Positions 63,213-64,000 of a DNA stretch of 64,000 nt are shown here, in pieces. Source of the DNA: Syntrophosphaera sp035450685 (GTDB taxonomy: Bacteria > Cloacimonadota > Cloacimonadia > Cloacimonadales > Cloacimonadaceae); the NCBI GenBank assembly GCA_035450685.1, contig DAOTNF010000003.1:74252-138251 (forward strand), read 5' to 3'. A program made the translations under genes and the position numbers. The notes beneath the pieces were generated by a model. That model saw only the letters and a program-made list of their open reading frames with translations, ran no database searches and was not told where the DNA came from. Within the stretch, counting starts at the first letter, position 1; the number at the start of each line of letters is the position of its first letter.

Positions 63213-63502
63213 TTTTACTCCATCCGCCCTCTTTTATACATTCTAAAGCGATTGTCTCCAAACACAAGTCTAATTTGTCTTTGTCTGGTGAAACATCTGG
63301 GTGATTTCATAATCATTTCGCTTTAACATCTTCCTCATTTTCAGGCAGTTATCTGATGATCTGTTGATGTCCGGTTGATTTTCTGTCTGGCGATTGCTCA
63401 GCGGTCAGTGGGCGGTCAGTCAGTGATCAACGTATGAGGGACAGTAGGCAAACCAAGCCACGGTCTTCCCCATTTTGACGGATACAAACAAACAAGGCGT
63501 CG
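63213..63502. other. Gap between dgt and the 5S rRNA gene
   Basis: It holds an inverted family C repeat (about 63355-63445) and otherwise no gene. The bases directly after the 5S gene on the minus strand (TTTGTTTGTTTGTATCC) may serve as termination signal. Confidence 0.5.
63355..63445 (-). repeat. Family C dispersed repeat, copy 4 (inverted)
   Basis: On the minus strand it reads CATACGTTGATCACTGACTG, ACCGCCCACTGACCGCTGAGC, AATCGCCAGACAG and ATCAACCGGACATCAAC. It shares start, unit pattern and the GGACATCAA end with copy 1. Confidence 0.5.
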
Positions 63503-63623
63503 GCGATGGCGGCGACCTACTCTCCCACACAGTTGCCCATGCAGTACCATCGGCGCAAGCAGGCTTAACTTCTGTGTTCGGGATGGGAACAGGTGTTGCC
63601 CCGCTGCTATAACCACCATCGCC
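63503..63623 (-). rRNA. rrf: 5S ribosomal RNA
   Basis: On the minus strand it starts GGCGATGGTGG and ends CCGCCATCGCC, forming the closing helix. The internal CACCTGTTCCCATCCCGAAC and AGAAGTTAAGC blocks and GAGAGTAGGTCGCC are standard 5S. About 120 nt; the ends may shift by a few bases. Confidence 0.93.
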
Positions 63624-63703
63624 AACGCCTCGCTAAAAAAACAAGCCTGTCGGCAATGAGCTATCCGCGGTACGAGCAATCGTAACACACAAAAAAATAT
63701 ATG

Positions 63704-64000
<297 letters not shown>

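Overview
The window looks like chromosomal DNA from an anaerobic, fermentative, Gram-negative bacterium, most likely of the Candidatus Cloacimonadota (WWE1) type. This placement is inferred from gene content, not from a search. The evidence is an outer membrane (LpxB, a patatin/POTRA protein, a lipoprotein), a surface beta-helix protein with a PNPFNPST-type FlgD-like/type IX secretion tail, ferredoxin-linked 2-oxoacid oxidation (IorAB), SecD and SecF as separate genes, and roughly 50% GC. About 53 protein genes plus a 5S and a partial 23S rRNA fill most of the window. I see no prophage, transposase or CRISPR array.

Layout. Positions 1-6472 (minus) hold a tight series: EnvC-like protein, YrdC-phosphatase fusion, PurL, LiaF-like membrane protein and patatin, the last cut by the window edge. 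Positions 7137-14449 (minus) hold ftsY, a Dna2-like nuclease-helicase, a DUF3467 protein, secD and secF, ending at a terminator. Positions 14580-18545 (plus) hold a membrane protein, trmB, a GAF/HD-GYP protein and a dihydrouridine synthase. Positions 19080-23609 (minus) hold trxB, alaS and a heptosyltransferase-like gene, followed by the surface beta-helix gene (23817-26210, minus). Positions 27447-36551 (plus) hold iorAB, xseA and a surface-glycan block (GHL10 hydrolase, flippase, two glycosyltransferases). Next come an EF-G paralogue (36982), yebC-ruvC-ruvA-rsmB-PASTA and a small protein (39177-43141). After a minus-strand coiled-coil gene come an NFACT/RqcH gene, recO, a small membrane exporter, lpxB and a DUF374 acyltransferase (44475-49141). 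A lipoprotein and an ABC exporter operon (minus) follow. Positions 53195-62054 (plus) carry a giant sigma54-type regulator, dinG, murB and a lone ABC permease. The window ends with dgt and the 5S/23S genes on the minus strand.

The larger gene-free gaps are built mainly from three dispersed repeat families. Family A is about 150-190 bp with an inner hairpin, family B is a GTCATCCCGG...GATCCAG element, and family C is a string of TGATCGCT-like units of about 10 bp. One family A copy supplies the stop codon of the preceding gene.

The most unusual items are the 1429-residue ATPase-TPR-GAF-sigma54 regulator, the YrdC/low-molecular-weight phosphatase fusion, an IorA lacking its ferredoxin domain, an EF-G paralogue with Asn in place of the catalytic His, an HD-GYP domain split by a large insertion, and the repeat families. 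No single new defence or mobile system is evident.
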